This document shows, in pieces, positions 60,808 to 64,000 of a DNA stretch of 64,000 nt; the stretch's first letter is position 1; each line of letters opens with the position of its first letter. The stretch is taken from positions 238,436-302,435 of the forward strand of contig JAAOMT010000219.1 of NCBI GenBank assembly GCA_016748015.1. Direction: 5' to 3'. Position numbers and translations under genes: made by a program. Origin of the DNA: Geosiphon pyriformis (lineage: Eukaryota; Glomeromycota; Glomeromycetes; Archaeosporales; Geosiphonaceae). The notes below the pieces were generated by a model that did not search any database, was not told the DNA's origin, and saw nothing but the letters and a program-made list of their open reading frames with translations.

Positions 60808-62361
60808 ATGGGTGATTATTCATACTTGCCACAACAATCAGAAAAACACTTTGAAGCATACAACAAAAATGATCTAGACTTTATTAAACTTAATTCTTTG
60901 CCCTCCTGCTTGATTTGCTTTCTCATTGAAGAACAATCTAGCAGACAATTTCAAGACTTTTGGAACTGGTTTTTAAACAAGCATTCAGCTGAAACTTATA
61001 CAGCTTATACAATTTATTACTTTGACCAAGCTTATTTTGAAGACAACTTTGAAGGAAGAAACAACAGTATTAATTAGCTCTAATATTTTACAATCTTTAA
61101 ACAACAGCCCCCTAATTTCGAATATCTGAATTATCAAATTCATATTTGGATTGCTGCCCATCAATCAACTGAAACTTCTCTTAAAATAGAAGAAGAAAGC
61201 TATTAAACCACTTCTGTTTTTGATCTCTTTTTAAGTGAATCAGAACACTCCACACAAACAGTTACACCTGAACCAATGGCTTAAGACTTTTTACAACAAA
61301 ACATTCTGATTGCTCTCCAAGGTATACAGACTGCTTTAAGGCAAAAAAACAACATCCTATTACTATTATTCAGAGATAATGCCCAAAATCCAATTGAATG
61401 ACTGGATGATTTTGAGAAAGCTGTTACAGCAAACCAATATGATAATGAATACAAGTTCCAAATTGTTGGTGGCTACCTCCAAGACTCTCTTGCTATTTGG
61501 TTCTTACAAGAAACCAATGCCAATGCTTAGCAGAGAATTATTAGATAAACATCAGTAAATGCTGGAGAAGATAACACCTCTTTCACTATCCAGTTTGAAA
61601 CAAAATTTAGAACTCCTATCTTGATATCCAAATGGCACATGGAATTGGAAAGAAGAATTTAAGACCCAGGAAAAATAGTAATTAAATATGCTAAAGCCAT
61701 TAGAAAACTAATTAAGTGTGTAGACTCTGATAGAAATTGGACAGAAAAGCAAAAGATTTATTCTTTCACAAAAAGATTGAGAACTGATCTCTCATATGTT
61801 CTTTGGTCTCTCTTGGCTCTGAAAGATAATTTCACAATAGATATGGCCATTAAACTTGTCCAAAGAATAGAAAACAACCAAAGAATGCACCTAAGATCTA
61901 CTCTTCCAGTTTTTGCTTCTGCTCCTGCCAAGGTTTCAGCTTTACAAATGGCTGCTACCTCTTTTGCCACTCACACTCAAAACCCCAATGAACAATTAAT
62001 AGACAAACTTACTGCTAACCTTGCTTGGCTATTAGAACCATTAGCCCAAGCAGTCAGAGACAACCAGCAACCCCAAAGACCCAGATTTGAATCTCACTTC
62101 AATCAGTCCCAACAACCACTATATCAAAGACAACAAAATCATGGCCCACCTGTGTGCTATTACTGTGAACTAATTGAACACTTTTCTAGAGACTGCAACA
62201 ATTCTCCATTGCCTTCTCCAGCTCTTAGAAATAATGACACTCAGAATAACAGACCCAACAATAATAATGCTCCCAATCAAAGATCCAATCATGCCAACAT
62301 CAATTTCTTTGGAGAGGATCCCCTAGTTGAAACTACTGTTTATCAGCCTTTAAACTGGTAG
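60808..62361 (+). pseudogene. gag of element D
   Basis: MGDYSYLPQQSEKHFEAYNK start, gag core with RLRTDLSYVLWSLLALKDN, then a Gln/Asn-rich tail around the intact CX2CX4HX4C knuckle. Stops at 61075, 61204, 61286 and 61528 interrupt the first half. The second half (61777-62361) is open. Confidence 0.75.
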
Positions 62362-62594
62362 GCACACCTCCAAAGAGTAAGAGTGCAAGCCAACCAAAAG
62401 AAAACTTTTTTTACACTTTTAATCTAACTGATAATGATCATGATATAAATGAACTGGCAATCAACACCTCTAACTTAACAAGAAAAAAGAAGAAAGCCAA
62501 GGTTGATTTCATTCTAAATCTCAATAAAGTCTCAACTTTTGCTGCTAACAACAATGAGCCACCAAAGGCTAAAGTTTTTAAAAATTCTCCAAAA

Positions 62595-63467
62595 TTGAAA
62601 TCTCCAAAAATTGTACAAAAATTTGGACTCTATTTTGTTGTTAAAGATTTTATGGAAACCCCAGCACACATTATATTTGGCCAACTAATGACTCATCCAC
62701 AGTTCAGAAAAAATTTTCGCAAATCTTTAATACCAAAGAAGAAGACACCAAAAACCAACAAGTGCTCTTATCAAGCTAGATTTGCTGACAACAGCAATGT
62801 TACTTCTCTGATTTGTAAAGCCCAAGTGGCTGGTTACTTCATTGACTTGATCCTAGACAGTAGATCATCTGTTAGTGTAATTGCCAAACACTTTCTTGAA
62901 GCAATTGGCAGAAAGATTGATGAACCTTCTACAAGACTAATAACCAACATACATGGTGACAAGAAGAAAGGCCTAGGCATAGCCAAAGCTGTTCCTGTTC
63001 GCATCAATGGTATCAACATTAAAACAAACATGGAAGTATCTGAAACAAAAGAGTATACTATTATTGTTGGTAATGAGTGGCTTAAGAAAACCAAAGCACT
63101 ACTTGACTATAAACTTTGTGAGCTAACCATCAGATGTGGTGAAAAACTCATTGTGGTTAAATGCTGTCATTGGACAACTCCTCCAGCAACCCAACAGAAC
63201 CAGGAAGAAAAACAATCAGATGAATCAGATGATAATAAAAGTGATAATAAAGATCAAGAAGAACTAGAAAAAACTGCTAAACTTGCTTATATCATCTTCA
63301 CCAGCAATGGCAAACTACTGGACAATGTTAAAGCCAACAAAGAAGAAATTATGGTAAATGGCAAGCTGATCTGCTGGCCCTACTATAATATCCTTAGAAG
63401 AACTTTTGACAGAAAACCTGGCAAGAAAACCAAATACAGTTATTGGTGGCATGACCCTTGTACATAA
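62595..63467 (+). CDS. protease region of element D (open 290-codon stretch)
   Basis: Contains HIIFGQLMTHPQFRK, then GYFIDLILDSRSSVSVIAKH (retropepsin active-site strand with Arg in the Gly position), a flap-like AVPVRINGINIKTNMEV, and VGNEWLKKTKALLDYKL. An acidic linker (DESDDNKSDNKDQEE) and a Trp/Tyr-rich end follow. The domain would release gag and pol products. The listed ends are ORF bounds, not a mature protein. Confidence 0.65.
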   Translation: MKSPKIVQKFGLYFVVKDFMETPAHIIFGQLMTHPQFRKNFRKSLIPKKKTPKTNKCSYQARFADNSNVTSLICKAQVAGYFIDLILDSRSSVSVIAKHFLEAIGRKIDEPSTRLITNIHGDKKKGLGIAKAVPVRINGINIKTNMEVSETKEYTIIVGNEWLKKTKALLDYKLCELTIRCGEKLIVVKCCHWTTPPATQQNQEEKQSDESDDNKSDNKDQEELEKTAKLAYIIFTSNGKLLDNVKANKEEIMVNGKLICWPYYNILRRTFDRKPGKKTKYSYWWHDPCT

Positions 63468-63859
63468 TGCTGGTGTAATAAACCTTTGTATTTACCAAGT
63501 AATGAATGCAAATCCTGTCTGATCTATTACAAAGATTGGGAACCAATTAGCTTGATACCTTAAAAAGAACTTAAAGAAGTACAAAAGTTTTTTAAGAATG
63601 AACAATCTGAAATCTAATCACTAGTTATAAAACAAAGAGAACTTTTTCCTAAAGAAAGAAAAATAGACATTGAAAATCTGTTGGCTAGAAATAGCCCAGT
63701 TATTTTAAAAGAAAATAACACTCCTGGACAAACCCATGTAATACAACAGACCATCATCACCAAAGAAACTCACCCCATCTATTTAAAGCCTTATCAATCC
63801 AATTGACATAATAATAAGTTTATTAAGAAAGAGATAAACCGGATGAAAGATCTTGGATT

Positions 63860-64000
63860 CATGTAAGAAACCAAGAATGAATGGGCTTTTTTAGTTGTAG
63901 TAGTATCCAAAAAAGGTAGAATCCTATGCTTCTGTGTTGACTACTACCAACTAAATACCATTACTATAAAAGACATATACCCATTTCCCAAAATTGATGC
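63860..64000 (+). pseudogene. start of reverse transcriptase of element D (cut by window end)
   Basis: Reads LVVVVSKKGRILCFCVDYYQLN followed by IYPFPKIDA, matching the first RT blocks of element A at 43823-43925. A stop (TAA) at 63865 precedes it. The rest is off-window. Confidence 0.7.

Larger units (their letters stand above)
60066..64000 (+). mobile_element. element D: least decayed copy of the A/B/C family, cut by the window end
   Basis: LTR, leader, gag (ATG 60808), CCHC knuckle (CYYCELIEHFSRDC at about 62155, intact), protease (about 62820-63110) and the start of RT (from about 63860) are present. Two long open stretches, 61777-62361 and 62595-63467, make it the best template for the family. 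Stops remain (61075 TAG, 61204 TAA, 61286 TAA and others), again mostly at Gln codons. The preceding 4 bases are ATGC; the matching repeat is outside the window. Confidence 0.85.

Overview
The window reads as nuclear DNA of an intron-rich filamentous fungus. The best fit is an arbuscular mycorrhizal fungus (Glomeromycotina). Support comes from very AT-rich transposon blocks around a compact gene island, short GT-AG introns of about 50-130 nt, and decayed reverse transcriptase/RNase H ORFs of a type I recall as abundant in Rhizophagus/Gigaspora proteomes. Lineage is inference; kingdom and eukaryotic gene structure are well supported.

Layout. (1) 1-6108, minus strand: a Ty3/gypsy-like element, cut by the window start, with gag, CCHC knuckle, protease, a Cys-rich linker, a dUTPase domain and reverse transcriptase, then its leader and probable LTR. 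(2) 6110-10045, plus strand: a heavily decayed non-LTR-type retroelement (RT thumb, RNase H, C-terminal zinc motif). (3) 10046-12060: extremely AT-rich DNA. (4) 12060-38880: a gene island with twelve protein genes: S-adenosylmethionine synthetase, PCNA, a SNAPC3-like snRNA transcription factor, an Emp24/p24-beta cargo receptor, an EDEM-type ER mannosidase with a PA domain, adenine phosphoribosyltransferase, an unknown protein with a LOTUS-like segment, the PIG-L GPI deacetylase, an AT-hook protein, a NEPRO-like protein, an SPX domain fused to an AstE/AspA-type zinc deacylase, mitochondrial pyruvate carrier MPC1, and an oxysterol-binding protein (thirteen counting the AT-hook gene). Several pairs are head-to-head over only 190-340 bp. 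A Tc1/mariner-like MITE lies at 32641-32784. (5) 39120-64000: a nest of LTR retrotransposons. A remnant of the dUTPase-type element was hit by element B, whose leader was then hit by element A. Further right lie a 57-bp minisatellite, an inverted LTR (E) hit by element C, and element D inserted in C and cut by the window end.

The genes are mostly unlinked housekeeping functions. Two themes recur: secretory pathway/ER (Emp24, EDEM, PIG-L, OSBP) and purine/methyl metabolism (SAM synthetase, APRT). The repeats are dominated by C-to-T and G-to-A decay that turns Gln codons into stops while leaving reading frames recognisable. Exon coordinates were worked out by hand from splice sites, frame and family conservation; four junctions do not keep frame and are flagged.
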